Both the position numbers and the translations under genes were made by a program. The notes under the pieces are model-generated. The model was not told the origin of the DNA. It ran no database searches and saw nothing but the letters and a program-made list of their open reading frames with translations. A stretch of 64,000 nucleotides of DNA from Asticcacaulis aquaticus (GTDB lineage Bacteria; Pseudomonadota; Alphaproteobacteria; Caulobacterales; Caulobacteraceae): the NCBI RefSeq assembly GCF_028550415.1, contig NZ_JAQQKX010000007.1, positions 62,001 to 126,000 on the forward strand, in the 5' to 3' direction. This document shows positions 34,700 to 42,546 of this stretch, in pieces. Position 1 is the first letter of the stretch, and each line of letters begins with the position of its first letter.

Positions 34700-35098
34700 A
34701 TGAAGACAAAAATCTTTTCCGGTCTGGCGCTTGCAGGCGCAGCCCTCGCCATAGCGGGCATGGCCTTCGCACAGAGCGGCTATTCCAAGTGGTACTATCT
34801 GAACGGATCGAGCGGCGTCGACGTCTATTATTCCGTGCGCGTCGATCAAAGCGAAATCCGCGTCATGTGGAAGTGCGTCAATACCACCTCGACGGCTAAA
34901 TCCTGTTCGGTCGGCGCCGGTCAGGAGAAAATCTACTTTTGTCGCGCCAACGGTAGCGGCGTCGGCTCGACCAATTCGCTGGGTGAACGCGCCACGGTCA
35001 ATGCCAATGCGGAATACGTCTTCCCGTCGGACTTTGCCTGTCGCGGCCTTGGGGCGACCGAGGTCCAGCCGTCCGTGCGCATCTCGATCGAAAACTGA
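34700..35098 (+). CDS. Secreted protein of unknown function
   Basis: 132 residues with a signal peptide (LALAGAALAIAGMAFAQ, cleavage near residue 25). The mature part is short, with four cysteines (WKCVN, KSCSV, YFCRA, FACRG) that could form two disulphides, and predicted strands (VDVYYSVRVD, IRVMW). No family is recognised. The next gene begins 3 bases after the stop, so they form an operon, and both products are exported. Confidence 0.7.
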   Translation: MKTKIFSGLALAGAALAIAGMAFAQSGYSKWYYLNGSSGVDVYYSVRVDQSEIRVMWKCVNTTSTAKSCSVGAGQEKIYFCRANGSGVGSTNSLGERATVNANAEYVFPSDFACRGLGATEVQPSVRISIEN

Positions 35099-35101
35099 GT
35101 C

Positions 35102-35650
35102 ATGAAAACACTTTTCTGTGCGGCGGCGCTTATCCTGACAGCCCCTGTCGTTCACGCTCAGGAGGCGATTCTTAAATGTGCGTGGGATGCGGCTGAAAAC
35201 CCGCAACTCAGAATTAATGCCAGCACCGACTATTACCGTATTTCGCAAAATAGCTGGAAGCAGTGGAACCCGACGACCCGCACATGGACCGATAAGCCCT
35301 GCGTCAGCCTGTCGCCATTCGACAGTAATGGTCCCGGCATATACGCGGAACCTAATGTTTATAAACTCACCTGCGCGGTAGACATCACCGGGTCAGAATA
35401 TGGTTTCACCCTGACCGGAGAAGCCATTTCATTCGCCGCCAGCGGCCATGTTGTCAGCAGCACCTCCGGCAACTATTTCATTCGCATCAATCGTATGGAC
35501 GGCAGTGCGGCACAAAAAACCGTACAGGAACAAACGATCCCCTCCACGGGCAAATCGTCCTCCATGAACATCGTCGGCTATGGTAAATGCGAAAAATCTG
35601 TCGATCCGGCGACCATCGAGCCGCCGCCCGCGCCCAAGCCGATCATGTGA
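35102..35650 (+). CDS. Secreted protein of unknown function, second gene of the pair
   Basis: 182 residues with a signal peptide (LFCAAALILTAPVVHAQ). The mature chain has four cysteines (LKCAW, KPCVS, LTCAV, GKCEK) and ends in a Pro-rich tail (EPPPAPKPIM). It has no recognisable domain. The ATG is 3 bases after the preceding stop, so co-translation is likely. The rich Thr/Ser/Asn content suggests an extracellular beta protein. Confidence 0.7.
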   Translation: MKTLFCAAALILTAPVVHAQEAILKCAWDAAENPQLRINASTDYYRISQNSWKQWNPTTRTWTDKPCVSLSPFDSNGPGIYAEPNVYKLTCAVDITGSEYGFTLTGEAISFAASGHVVSSTSGNYFIRINRMDGSAAQKTVQEQTIPSTGKSSSMNIVGYGKCEKSVDPATIEPPPAPKPIM

Positions 35651-35728
35651 TTGCCCATCTGTTTAGCCTCGCCGGAACACAAACTCTGTTCAGGATAACG
35701 GCGCGCCGGCCCTACCGGCTTCTGATAC

Positions 35729-37579
35729 CTACTTCACCTCAAGCCGGATGGCGTCGTACATGACCTGACCGGGGGCGCCGGTGCCGGGGGCCTGATCGTC
35801 GTCGGCCGCCGCGTCCGACGCCGCCTTGACCAGCGCTGGATCGAAGACCTGACCGTCGGCGTGGCGGAACGTCAGGTCGTTATCGCCTTTCAGCAGCTTC
35901 GCGTCGAAGGTCAGGGTCACGAGGTTATAGTTCTGGTCCTGCATCCCGCCGCGATAGCCCGCCGTGCCGGTCTTGGGCAGGCGGATCGCCCCGATCTCCT
36001 GCCCATTGATCGCCACGCGCACATCCGTCAATTTTCCCTTCGCGGGCTGGGCGGAGGCAATCCCGATGGTCAGGGTCGCCTGCCCCGTCTGCGCCGGGGC
36101 GGTGAACCGCAGGTGCCATGAAGGCTCCTTCATATACCAGGACCATTGCGCGTAGTTCCAGTCGCGCGCCGCCACGCTCTTGCCCACAGTGAAGTCGACA
36201 TCGTTGGGGAATTGCTGCGGGTAGAGGGTGAACATCTGATAGCCGCGCGACGCATCACCATTGCGGAACTCCGCCGCGCGCCGGTCGAAGCTCCCCAGTT
36301 GCCACAGGGTCTTGCCGTGCATCTCGCGCGCCCAGTTCAGCGTTCCGGCATCCTGCTCGCCTGCCTTTATGGTGACCGTCTTTCCGATGAAATCCGTCGG
36401 CTGATCGGCCCCCGTGACGCTCAGCGCATAGGTGCCCGGCGCGATGCCCTCGATGCGGAATTGCCCATCGGCTGAGATACTACCCCAGTAGTTATAGCCC
36501 TTGACGCTGTCCGGCCACGGCGTATTGACGTCGGACAGAATGACCTTTGCCCCGCCCGCCGCCGCGCCGTTCAAACGCACCTTGCCGGTCAGGCTACCGC
36601 GCGTTTTCGCATAGTCCGGCGCGGTGACGAAGCCATAGGGCCACTGCGCTTTTTCGGCGCTCAGTTGCCGGTCGATATCGGTCCACAGAGCCTGCGGCGA
36701 CGCCCCCTGATTGGCGTAGATCAGGAACGGGCCGTAGACCTTCGACCATGTCTCACCGGCCTGCACATCGACCGATTTCGCGCCGAAATGCGCCGATTGC
36801 AGGACGCGCAGCAGCACGTCGTCGTGGACGGTCTGACCCTGCTTGATCGGCCCGCCATTGTGGTATTCCGGCGAAGGCTCCAACATCCAGATGCCGCGGC
36901 TTTTGTCGTTGCTCACCGCCAGCGTCCCATAGGCGGGCACCTCGCCCCAATAAACCGAATTGAGATATTTCGTCTTCACCGTCCCGTCGGCCAGCCGGAA
37001 GGTGGCGTCCATCAGCTTCGAGACCACCTCGGCGCGCGGAATGCGGATCAGGTTGTCGCGCGACACGCTCCACACGTTAAAGACATCCGGCGAGGTGCGG
37101 ACAACAAACCGCGTCTGCCACAGCCGTGCCGCAGGCATATCCGCCGCATGACGGAAGACGACATAGGCATAGAGGCCGCTCAGACCGTCCTTCATGACGT
37201 AGTGACGCTCGGCGCGGAAGCCGAAATGCTCGGTCGGACCGCTGGTGACGGTCACATCGGCCTGAGCGGGTGTGGCGGCCAGCGCAACGGTCGTCTGGTC
37301 CGGCGACGGGCGGTAATAGCCCTTCTTCGGCGGCGTCGTGGTCGTAGGGCCGATGGCTTCGGCATTGGCGTCCCAGTAGATCTTCTGGCCCTTTTGCACC
37401 ATCTCGACCGGCCCACCGCGCAGGTCTTTAAACGACACTACGTCGCCATTGGCGTCGATCACCGCCTCGATCAGCCCGTTATTCAGCTTGACGCGGCCAT
37501 CGGTCTTCGTCGCCGTCACCTCCGCCAAAGCCACGGACGGCAGGAGACAACAGAGGGCGACAATCATCAGGCGTTTCAT
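35729..37579 (-). CDS. Polysaccharide lyase family 4, rhamnogalacturonan endolyase-like
   Basis: 616 residues with a signal peptide (MIVALCCLLPSVALAE). Three-domain PL4 layout: catalytic beta-sandwich (about 20-330, VKLNNGLIEAVIDANGDVVS and RIPRAEVVSKLMD), an Fn3/carboxypeptidase-regulatory-like domain (about 345-425, LTGKVRLNGAAAGGAKVILS) and a C-terminal carbohydrate-binding-like beta domain (about 440-616, NDLTFRHADGQVFD). The family cleaves rhamnogalacturonan I of pectin by beta-elimination, which fits a plant-polymer-degrading Caulobacterales lifestyle. No other pectinase is adjacent. A GAAC-GTTC palindrome lies about 95 bp upstream of the start. Confidence 0.88.
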   Translation of the reverse strand: MKRLMIVALCCLLPSVALAEVTATKTDGRVKLNNGLIEAVIDANGDVVSFKDLRGGPVEMVQKGQKIYWDANAEAIGPTTTTPPKKGYYRPSPDQTTVALAATPAQADVTVTSGPTEHFGFRAERHYVMKDGLSGLYAYVVFRHAADMPAARLWQTRFVVRTSPDVFNVWSVSRDNLIRIPRAEVVSKLMDATFRLADGTVKTKYLNSVYWGEVPAYGTLAVSNDKSRGIWMLEPSPEYHNGGPIKQGQTVHDDVLLRVLQSAHFGAKSVDVQAGETWSKVYGPFLIYANQGASPQALWTDIDRQLSAEKAQWPYGFVTAPDYAKTRGSLTGKVRLNGAAAGGAKVILSDVNTPWPDSVKGYNYWGSISADGQFRIEGIAPGTYALSVTGADQPTDFIGKTVTIKAGEQDAGTLNWAREMHGKTLWQLGSFDRRAAEFRNGDASRGYQMFTLYPQQFPNDVDFTVGKSVAARDWNYAQWSWYMKEPSWHLRFTAPAQTGQATLTIGIASAQPAKGKLTDVRVAINGQEIGAIRLPKTGTAGYRGGMQDQNYNLVTLTFDAKLLKGDNDLTFRHADGQVFDPALVKAASDAAADDDQAPGTGAPGQVMYDAIRLEVK

Positions 37580-37673
37580 GGATTATCCTTTGCGTTGTCC
37601 GTCAAACGCCGAGGCGATGATGATCCGTCTCAGCCTGTCGAAACTTTAATGGGACAAAAAGCCTCGAATCTGC

Positions 37674-37688
37674 AAGAACGTTGTTCTT
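37674..37688. promoter_or_regulatory. Palindrome between the PL4 gene and the small membrane gene
   Basis: AAGAACGTTGTTCTT, a perfect inverted repeat with GAAC-N3-GTTC core like the TetR sites near 12.1 and 50.5 kb, but with A/T flanks instead of T/A. It lies 22 bp before the ATG at 37710. Confidence 0.35.
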
Positions 37689-37709
37689 TTATCTCATAAG
37701 GGGGTTTGC

Positions 37710-38084
37710 ATGATTTCGCGTTGGTTTCTGCGTCTGGCCGTCGTGTTCGGCCTCATCGGTATGGGCATGGGTGTCGCGATGGGCGCGACGCACGACTTCG
37801 TTCTGGCGCCGGTCCATGCCCATATCAATCTGGTCGGCTGGGTCGGCATGTTCCTCGCCGGACTGTTCTATGCCGCAAAGCCCGAAGCGGAGACGACACT
37901 GGCCAGGGTGCATCTGGTCGGCCTGACGCTCGGCCTGTGCCTGCTGGCACCAGGCATCGCCGGGGCGGTTCTGGGGATTGCCGCCCTGACGCCGCTGGCC
38001 ATCGCCGGGTCGATCGTCACCTTCGCCTCGATGGCGCTGTTCGTGGGGATCGTCTTCCGCCACACCGGTCCGGCGAAGGCATAA
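37710..38084 (+). CDS. Four-helix membrane protein of unknown function
   Basis: 124 residues with four hydrophobic segments (about 8-28, 42-58, 66-88, 92-116). The phrase HAHINLVGWVGMFLAGLFYA resembles a helix of haem-copper oxidase subunit I, and such short proteins are widespread in Proteobacteria, sometimes annotated as NorB- or CcoN-like. A haem role is not shown. The ATG has AAGGGGG upstream. A bidirectional terminator follows, shared with the convergent transporter gene. Confidence 0.8.
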   Translation: MISRWFLRLAVVFGLIGMGMGVAMGATHDFVLAPVHAHINLVGWVGMFLAGLFYAAKPEAETTLARVHLVGLTLGLCLLAPGIAGAVLGIAALTPLAIAGSIVTFASMALFVGIVFRHTGPAKA

Positions 38085-38090
38085 AAAAAA

Positions 38091-38114
38091 GCGCCCCGCA
38101 AAGGGCGCTTTTTC
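38091..38114. terminator. Bidirectional terminator
   Basis: Stem GCGCCC / GGGCGC with loop CGCAAA, eight A before and five T after. It lies between the small membrane gene and the convergent sugar transporter gene. Confidence 0.88.
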
Positions 38115-38118
38115 ATTT

Positions 38119-39711
38119 CTACCACAGCGTCACATAGAGCGCCGTCAGGATCAGGATTACCCCGACCCCCAGAATATTGAACGCCGTCGAGGTCTTGAAA
38201 TTGACCCCTTCCAGCGTCAGGGTCGAGACCGGCTTTTTGTTCGGCACGATCAGCGATACCAGCACGCAGAGTGCTAGCGACGCCCCGAAGACCCAGCCGA
38301 CGCGGTCCATGAACGGCACGTCCGGCAGGACGTACTTGGCCGCCGTCGACAGGATGACCGAGGCCGCCACGGCGACGAAGGCCCCCGCGGTCGAGCAGCG
38401 CTTCCAGAACATGCCCAGCGCGAAGATCACCACGATCCCCGGTGTGAAGAAGCCGGTGAATTCCTGAATGAACTGGAAGGCCTGATCGGTTTTGCCGAGC
38501 AGCGGCTGCGCCACCGCCATGGCCACGACCACCGCCACGACCGAGGCGATACGCCCGATGGTGACCAGCTTCGCATCAGGGATGTCCTTGCGCAGCGGCG
38601 CCACGACATCGAGCGTGAAGATGGTCGAGATCGAATTGATCTTCGACGCCAGCGACGCGACGATCGCCGCGACCAGCGCCGCGAAGACCAGACCCAGCAG
38701 ACCGTTCGGCAGAAGCTGCATCATGGCCGGATAGGCGTGGTCGGCCTTGGGGATATCCGGCGCGAGGATGAGCGCGGCCAGCCCCGGAAACACGACGATG
38801 ACCGGCATCAAGAGCTTGAGATAGGCGGCGAAGGCGATACCCTTCTGGGCTTCACCGATCGACTTGGCGGCCAGTGCGCGCTGGATGATGTACTGGTTGA
38901 AGCCCCAGTAGGAGATGTTCATGATCCACAGACCGCCGACCAGAACAGCGATGCCGGGCAGGTCCATATAGTGCGGGCTGTCCTTCGACAGGATCATGTC
39001 GAAATGCTCGGGGAACTTCGTATGGAGGGTTTGCAGACCGCCCATGACGCCCGCCTCGCCGCCGATCTTCGAGAACGAGATGAAGACGATGATCAGGCCA
39101 CCGAGGATCAGCAGGGCCACCTGCACGATGTCAGTCAGGGCCACGGCCTTGAGACCGCCATTGATCTGATAGGCCAGGGCGAAGACGCCGATGGCGATGA
39201 TGGCGTAGATCGGCTCGATACCGGTCACACCCGAAATCGCCGTCGCCCCCAGCCACAGGATCGAGGTCAGGTTCACAAACACATAAAGCACCAGCCAGAA
39301 GATGGCCATCAGGTACTTCACGCTGGGGCCGAACCGCTGCTGCAGGAAGCCCGGCATGGTCATGACGCCGTTCTGGATGAACACCGGCAGGAAGTATTTC
39401 CCCACGATGATCAGGGTGATCGCCGCCATCCATTCGTAGGAGGCGATGGCCAGACCGATGCGGAAACCCGACCCCGACATGCCGATGATCTGCTCGGCCG
39501 AGATATTGGCGGCGATCAGCGACGCCCCGATGGCCCACCACGGCAACTGATTGCCGGCGAGGAAATAGCCCTTGGACGAGACTTCTTCGTTGGTTTTACG
39601 GCGCGAAACGACCTGCGCCAGGATGAAGATGCCGACGATATAGGCCAGCACGATATAGATATCGAGATCGGCCAGTATGTTCTTGCCCTCGGGCAAAAGA
39701 CTGGAAAGCAT
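38119..39711 (-). CDS. sglT: Sodium/glucose (galactose) cotransporter, SSS family
   Basis: 530 residues from the ATG at 39709-39711, which has GGGGG upstream. About 14 membrane helices. Very close to Vibrio vSGLT by memory: LAGNQLPWWAIGASLIAANI, SAEQIIGMSGSG, IASYEWMAAITLIIVGKYFL, YWGFNQYIIQRALAAKS, AFQFIQEFTGFF. The vSGLT sugar-contacting Gln, Glu, Asn, Lys and Gln all appear conserved in these phrases. It imports glucose or galactose with sodium and supplies the Entner-Doudoroff enzymes encoded upstream on the same strand. The LacI-type gene precedes it by 96 bp, so it may be the last gene of the operon. Confidence 0.93.
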   Translation of the reverse strand: MLSSLLPEGKNILADLDIYIVLAYIVGIFILAQVVSRRKTNEEVSSKGYFLAGNQLPWWAIGASLIAANISAEQIIGMSGSGFRIGLAIASYEWMAAITLIIVGKYFLPVFIQNGVMTMPGFLQQRFGPSVKYLMAIFWLVLYVFVNLTSILWLGATAISGVTGIEPIYAIIAIGVFALAYQINGGLKAVALTDIVQVALLILGGLIIVFISFSKIGGEAGVMGGLQTLHTKFPEHFDMILSKDSPHYMDLPGIAVLVGGLWIMNISYWGFNQYIIQRALAAKSIGEAQKGIAFAAYLKLLMPVIVVFPGLAALILAPDIPKADHAYPAMMQLLPNGLLGLVFAALVAAIVASLASKINSISTIFTLDVVAPLRKDIPDAKLVTIGRIASVVAVVVAMAVAQPLLGKTDQAFQFIQEFTGFFTPGIVVIFALGMFWKRCSTAGAFVAVAASVILSTAAKYVLPDVPFMDRVGWVFGASLALCVLVSLIVPNKKPVSTLTLEGVNFKTSTAFNILGVGVILILTALYVTLW

Positions 39712-39770
39712 GGACGCCCCCTGAGGTTGCAGCGGTCTTTGCGCCGCCAATTATCACACAATTAACCGAT

Positions 39771-39787
39771 ATTGCCGGTTTGGCAAT
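39771..39787. promoter_or_regulatory. Inverted repeat between lacI-type gene and transporter gene
   Basis: ATTGCC GGTTT GGCAAT, 6-bp arms, in the 96-bp gap 60 bp before the transporter start. It could be an operator or an attenuating hairpin; it does not match the zwf upstream palindrome. Confidence 0.35.
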
Positions 39788-39807
39788 CGATTTAAAGTGG
39801 TGGAGCT

Positions 39808-40854
39808 TCAGAGTTTGCGCACCGACTGGCGCTCGATCAGGCGGAACGGCAGGATCTGCTGGGCGTCCGCCGCCCCCTCGCCCGTTTCGCGGCACAGGAG
39901 GATATCGGCGGCGGCATAGGCCAGCGCTTCGGCGGGGTGGCGGATCGTGGTCAGGGCGGGCCAGATGCGCATGGCACCGGGCACGTCGTCGAAGCCGCAG
40001 ATCGAGATATCTTCGGGAATGCGCAGGCCCAGCTTGCGCGCGCTGGTCATCACCCCCAGCGCCATATAGTCGCTGGACGCGAAGATCGCCGTGGGCCGCG
40101 TCGGGGCCGAGAGGATGGCATCCCCGGCCTCGACGCCAGATTCATAAGAGAAATAACCCTGCCCGACGCGTTCCGGCGGCACGGTTAGTCCGGCCTCATC
40201 CATGGCGCGACGGAACCCCTCATGACGCAGATGGCTGGCCCCGTGGTCGGGGTGGCCGAGCACAAAGCCGATATCCGTATGGCCCTGCGTCAGCAGGTAC
40301 TGCGTCATCTCGTAGGCGGCCTTGCTTTCGTTCATGGCGACCGTCGCCGACCGTTCGGGCGCGGTGACCGACGAGACGCGGACATAGGGCACGCCCGCCG
40401 CCTCGATGGCGTCCAGCACCACCGGCATGTCGCACAGCGGCGGCGTCAGTATGACCCCGTCCAGCCGGATCGTGCCCAGCAGGTTGGTAATGCGCTGCGC
40501 CAGATCCGGGGCCTGACTGTCCTGCGGTTCGATCAGCAGGTGATAGTTGGATTCGCGCGTCCGCCGGATGACGCCGCGCTGCATGTCGTTGATATAGTTG
40601 GCGTTCGGGTTATCGTAGAACAGGGCCAGCAGGAAGCTGCGCGACCCGGCCAGGGACCGGGCCAAAAGGTTCGGACGATAGCGCAGGCTGTCGGCGGCGG
40701 CCTGCACCTTGTCGCGGGTTTCCTGCCGCACGTTCGGTTCGTTGTTCATGACGCGCGAGACGGTCTTGATCGACACTCCAGCCAGACGCGCCACGTCATT
40801 GATCGTGGATGCGCCGCCGACGCCAGTGTGGGATCTGATACTGTCTTCCGCCAT
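39808..40854 (-). CDS. LacI-family transcriptional regulator of the glucose module
   Basis: 348 residues. The N-terminal HTH TINDVARLAGVSIKTVSRVM is complete, with hinge helix RPNLLARSLAGSRS. The periplasmic-binding-protein-like effector domain spans about 75-345. In Caulobacter a LacI regulator sits at the same place next to zwf-pgl-edd-glk. It probably represses zwf and its operon at the TGACAACGCTGTCA palindrome upstream of zwf (inference), responding to a sugar or sugar phosphate. eda ends 25 bp upstream; same strand. Confidence 0.93.
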   Translation of the reverse strand: MAEDSIRSHTGVGGASTINDVARLAGVSIKTVSRVMNNEPNVRQETRDKVQAAADSLRYRPNLLARSLAGSRSFLLALFYDNPNANYINDMQRGVIRRTRESNYHLLIEPQDSQAPDLAQRITNLLGTIRLDGVILTPPLCDMPVVLDAIEAAGVPYVRVSSVTAPERSATVAMNESKAAYEMTQYLLTQGHTDIGFVLGHPDHGASHLRHEGFRRAMDEAGLTVPPERVGQGYFSYESGVEAGDAILSAPTRPTAIFASSDYMALGVMTSARKLGLRIPEDISICGFDDVPGAMRIWPALTTIRHPAEALAYAAADILLCRETGEGAADAQQILPFRLIERQSVRKL

Positions 40855-40879
40855 GCTCAGGCACCGGCCTCCAAAGGTC

Positions 40880-41509
40880 TTACGCGCTGAACTTGGCCAC
40901 GGCGTCGGCCGCCAGCTTGGTGATCTCGGCCCAGTTGCCGTCCTTCATCGCCTTTTCCGGGGCGACCCACGATCCACCGACGCACAGGACGTTGTCGAGC
41001 GCCAGGAAGTCGGCGGCGTTGTTCAGGCCGATGCCGCCCGTCGGGCAGAACTTGACCTGCGGCAGCGGGCCGCCGATGCCCTTGAGCATGGGGATGCCGC
41101 CGGCCGGCACCGCCGGGAAGAACTTCAGGCGGGTGAAATCCCACTCCAGCGCCTTCATGACTTCCGAAGCGGTCGAAACCCCCGGCAACAGCGGCAGCGA
41201 ATCCTGTTTGGCGAGGCTCTTGGTCAGGCCCGGCGACACGCCGAACTTCGCGCCCGCCTCGGCGGCCTTTTCGGCGTCCTTCGGCGTCAGCAGCGTACCG
41301 GCACCGACAATGGCCTCCGGGCGCTCTTTCGCGATGAGTTTGATGGCGTCCAGCGCGCAGTCGGTGCGCAGGGTGATTTCCAGTACCCGGATGCCGCCCG
41401 CGATCAGGGCGTCGGCCAGCGGCAGAGCCATCTCGATGTCGGGAATGACCATGACCGGCAGGACGGGACCGGTGGTCATGATGGTGTGAACGTCGAGCGG
41501 CTTGGACAT
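40880..41509 (-). CDS. eda: 2-dehydro-3-deoxyphosphogluconate aldolase
   Basis: 209 residues. Schiff-base lysine in TRLKFFPA, catalytic glutamate in RVLEITLRT and phosphate loop FCPTGGIGLNNAADF. It splits KDPG into pyruvate and glyceraldehyde-3-phosphate, the last Entner-Doudoroff step. Length is typical. It lies downstream of glk with a 61-bp gap that holds a degenerate CTCCCC/GGGAG palindrome. ATG with GGAAAT upstream is weak. Confidence 0.96.
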   Translation of the reverse strand: MSKPLDVHTIMTTGPVLPVMVIPDIEMALPLADALIAGGIRVLEITLRTDCALDAIKLIAKERPEAIVGAGTLLTPKDAEKAAEAGAKFGVSPGLTKSLAKQDSLPLLPGVSTASEVMKALEWDFTRLKFFPAVPAGGIPMLKGIGGPLPQVKFCPTGGIGLNNAADFLALDNVLCVGGSWVAPEKAMKDGNWAEITKLAADAVAKFSA

Positions 41510-41570
41510 GGTGGCATTTCCTTATGGGGTCAGCGCTCCCCGTTTAGCAGGGAGAAGTATTGCGTTGGGT

Positions 41571-42545
41571 CTAAGCCCTTATCTCCCGCTCCGTCAAGGC
41601 GTTTGCCGCCCCGACCAGCGCCGGATAGGGATGGGTGATGACCCGCGACGGTATCGACTCGACCAGAGTCGCCATCGGGGCCTTGGCCTCCATGCGGGCG
41701 CGAAAACGCCCCTCATCGAGATATTTGATCAGCTTGGGCGTAATGCCACCGGCGATATACATGCCACCAGTCGCCCCGTGCAGCAGCGCCAGATCGCCGC
41801 AGACCGAGCCCAGAATGTCGAAGAAGGTCTCGACCGTGTAGCGCGACCCCTGCGCATCCGGACCGTCCAGATTGGTGATCTGGGCCGGGGTGAGGTCGAG
41901 CGTCGGCTCGCCGCGAACGAAGGTGATCGCCTCGTAAAGATGGACCAGACCCGGGCCGGACAGAACCATTTCGATGGTCACCCGACCGTATTTCTTCGAC
42001 AGGAACTTATGGATATCGCGCTCGAAATCGTTGACCGGCGCCCAGCTGGCGTGGCCACTTTCGGTCGACAGGCAGGTGCGCCCCTCCACCAGCACCGCTG
42101 CGCCGAAGCCGGTCCCCGCGCCCATCACCGAAAGGGTTTTGCTCTCACCTTCGCGCACCGTGCCCAGCAAATGGCAGTCGGCGTCAGTGAGGTGCGGCAG
42201 GGCATAGGCGATCGCCGCCAGATCATTGATCAGCCGCGTCGTCCGGGCCCCTGTGCGTTTCGCCAGCTCGACCTCCGATACCACCCAGTCGAGATTGGTG
42301 AAGTGGATCTCGCCATCGACCACGGGTCCGGCGACCGCCAGAACCGCAAAATCGAGGTCGGTCTGCCCCCCCGCCTGTTCGAAATAGGCGTCGATGACCG
42401 CGTAGAGATCGGGGTAGTCGTCGGTCTCGAAAACCTTGACCCCGCTTAGCGTCGCCGTACCGCCCGCCCGTTCGGCGATGGCGAAGCGCGCATTGGTGCC
42501 ACCGATATCGCCGACCAGTCCGCGAAAGGTTTCAGGCCCGGTCAT
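41571..42545 (-). CDS. glk: Glucokinase
   Basis: 324 residues from the ATG at 42543-42545, one base after the edd stop, so translationally coupled. ATP-binding motif LVGDIGGTNARFAIAE, and substrate motif STESGHASWAP (equivalent of the ESGH sequence of group-A glucokinases). MGAGTGFGAAVLV is the second phosphate loop. It phosphorylates imported glucose to glucose-6-phosphate for Zwf. A longer open frame upstream overlaps edd and has no support. Confidence 0.96.
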   Translation of the reverse strand: MTGPETFRGLVGDIGGTNARFAIAERAGGTATLSGVKVFETDDYPDLYAVIDAYFEQAGGQTDLDFAVLAVAGPVVDGEIHFTNLDWVVSEVELAKRTGARTTRLINDLAAIAYALPHLTDADCHLLGTVREGESKTLSVMGAGTGFGAAVLVEGRTCLSTESGHASWAPVNDFERDIHKFLSKKYGRVTIEMVLSGPGLVHLYEAITFVRGEPTLDLTPAQITNLDGPDAQGSRYTVETFFDILGSVCGDLALLHGATGGMYIAGGITPKLIKYLDEGRFRARMEAKAPMATLVESIPSRVITHPYPALVGAANALTEREIRA

Positions 42546-42546
42546 C

